The notes beneath the pieces are model-generated. The model searched no databases. It was not told where the DNA came from and saw only the letters and a program-made list of their open reading frames with translations. From assembly GCF_900167975.1 (NCBI RefSeq), contig NZ_FUZU01000001.1:2463655-2527654 (forward strand): 64,000 nucleotides of DNA, written 5' to 3'. How positions within the stretch are numbered: the stretch's first letter is position 1; every line of letters starts with the position of its first letter. The position numbers and the translations under genes are program-made. Of this stretch, positions 63,112-64,000 are shown in pieces. The stretch is from Ohtaekwangia koreensis (GTDB lineage: Bacteria; Bacteroidota; Bacteroidia; Cytophagales; Cyclobacteriaceae).

Positions 63112-64000
63112 ATGAAAAGAAAATTGCGCATGGGAATGGTAGGAGGTGGCCTCACCTCTTTTATTGGACCAGTTCACCGTAAAGCTGCCGGCATTGACGG
63201 AGAAATTGAATTAGTATCTGGTGCCTTCAGCGTAGTACCGGGTGAATCGAAAGCAACTGGTGAAGCTTTGTATCTGAATCCCAATCGCGTGTATGAAACT
63301 TATCAGGAGATGTTTGAGAAGGAAGCTAAACTTCCTGCCAGCGAACGCATTGATTTCGTGTCGGTAGTTACACCGAATCACGTGCACTTTGGTCCATCGA
63401 AGATGGCATTGGAAAGTGGATTTCATGTGCTTGTTGAAAAACCAATCGCTTTCTCTCTGCAAGAAGCAAAGACATTGAAAAAAGTAGTTGATAAGACTGG
63501 ATTAATATTAGGACTTACGCATACTTATACCGGCTATCCGCTGGTGAAAGAAGCGCGTAACATGGTAGCGGCCGGTAAACTTGGCGCGATCAGAAAGATA
63601 TATGTAGAGTATCCACAAGGATGGTTATCAACTTTGTTAGAGAAGTCTGGTAATGCACAAGCTTCCTGGAGAACTGATCCAAAACAATCCGGTATGGGTG
63701 GTGCTATTGGAGATATAGGTACACATGCTGCGAATCTGGCAGAGTATATAACTGGCTTGAAGATCACAGAAGTGTGCGCTATGTTGAATACGGTAGTGAA
63801 AGGTCGTCACCTCGATGATGATACTTCTATGTTGATCCGTTTTGAAAATGGTGCTTCCGGAATTTTGATGGCAACGCAGGTTGCTGCCGGTGAAGAGAAC
63901 AACCTGAACATTCGTATCTACGGAGAGAAAGGTGGTTTGGAATGGAGACAGATGGAGCCGAATACACTGGTCGTAAAATGGCTTGGTAGACCGATGGAAA
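63112..64000 (+). CDS. Gfo/Idh/MocA-family oxidoreductase, 5' part
   Basis: The first ~296 residues of a Gfo/Idh/MocA NAD(P)-dependent sugar oxidoreductase; the gene runs off the window. The start is ATG 63112 (MKRKLRMGMVGGGLTS) with the nucleotide-binding GMVGGGLTSFIG motif; EKP (in HVLVEKPIAF) marks the catalytic lysine, and GGAIGDIGTHAANLAEY carries the conserved His region. Typical substrates are inositol or sugar derivatives. Likely part of another catabolic cluster beyond the window. Confidence 0.93.
   Translation, partial: MKRKLRMGMVGGGLTSFIGPVHRKAAGIDGEIELVSGAFSVVPGESKATGEALYLNPNRVYETYQEMFEKEAKLPASERIDFVSVVTPNHVHFGPSKMALESGFHVLVEKPIAFSLQEAKTLKKVVDKTGLILGLTHTYTGYPLVKEARNMVAAGKLGAIRKIYVEYPQGWLSTLLEKSGNAQASWRTDPKQSGMGGAIGDIGTHAANLAEYITGLKITEVCAMLNTVVKGRHLDDDTSMLIRFENGASGILMATQVAAGEENNLNIRIYGEKGGLEWRQMEPNTLVVKWLGRPME

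Noticed and set aside
1-64000. Search for CRISPR arrays, tRNA/rRNA genes, insertion sequences and prophage
   Set aside because: No regularly spaced repeats, cloverleaf, transposase, integrase or phage structural gene was seen by eye on either strand.

Overview
The window reads as chromosomal DNA of a member of the Bacteroidota, most likely a free-living glycan-degrading bacterium of the Cytophagales type. Supporting signs are a SusC/SusD pair, giant FG-GAP/ASPIC lipoproteins, a type IX secretion (T9SS) C-terminal sorting domain, LytS/LytTR signalling pairs, a Reg_prop-type sensor kinase, CtlX, DUF-rich lipoproteins, and starts that mostly lack a clear Shine-Dalgarno sequence. I see no rRNA, tRNA, CRISPR array, phage or insertion sequence.

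Layout. 1-13980 is a polysaccharide-utilisation-type locus on the + strand: the 3' end of a SusC transporter, SusD, an IPT/TIG surface lipoprotein closed by a strong terminator, two tandem ~1100-aa FG-GAP/ASPIC lipoproteins, an exported GH65 enzyme and a PAP2/vanadium-haloperoxidase-like lipoprotein. 14095-16224 holds an aquaglyceroporin and a DUF3179 membrane protein. 16264-21426 is a cytosolic alpha-glucoside module: ROK sugar kinase, PfkB kinase, beta-phosphoglucomutase and a GH65 phosphorylase, ended by a terminator. After a 0.7-kb gap come an orphan propeller histidine kinase and a CE2-like esterase. 26452-28990 (- strand) carries CtlX and an arginine deiminase. A GNAT enzyme, a multidomain T9SS-exported sugar dehydrogenase and an ECF sigma / small protein / ClpP operon follow.

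35004-43114 has a zinc alcohol dehydrogenase, an overlapping pair made of a Cys/Gly-tailed protein and a glycine-rich-domain-like protein, a lipoprotein/LytS/LytTR overlapping trio, a ConA-like secreted protein, an SGNH hydrolase and an MFS sugar transporter divergent from a GH3 glucosidase. 45700-51263 holds mostly housekeeping genes on the - strand (SDR, DUF1801, VOC, FtsX-type permease, zincless Fpg/Nei). 51496-55682 has a membrane LytTR regulator, a TonB receptor and a YfiR-like protein. 55958-59795 is a xylose module: a Nudix-type regulator divergent from xylB and xylA. The end holds two small secreted proteins, a toxin-antitoxin pair, a Rieske oxygenase and the start of a Gfo/Idh/MocA oxidoreductase.

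Working together: oligosaccharides would enter by SusCD, be trimmed by exported GH65, GH3 and esterase enzymes, be imported by the MFS carrier, and be finished in the cytosol by phosphorolysis (GH65) plus beta-phosphoglucomutase and glucokinase, or through xylose isomerase and xylulokinase. The most notable candidates for new biology are the sigma/small protein/ClpP operon, the Cys-rich 'near-uncomplex' pair, the degenerate Nudix regulator beside xylAB, and a local excess of the tetranucleotide TATA.
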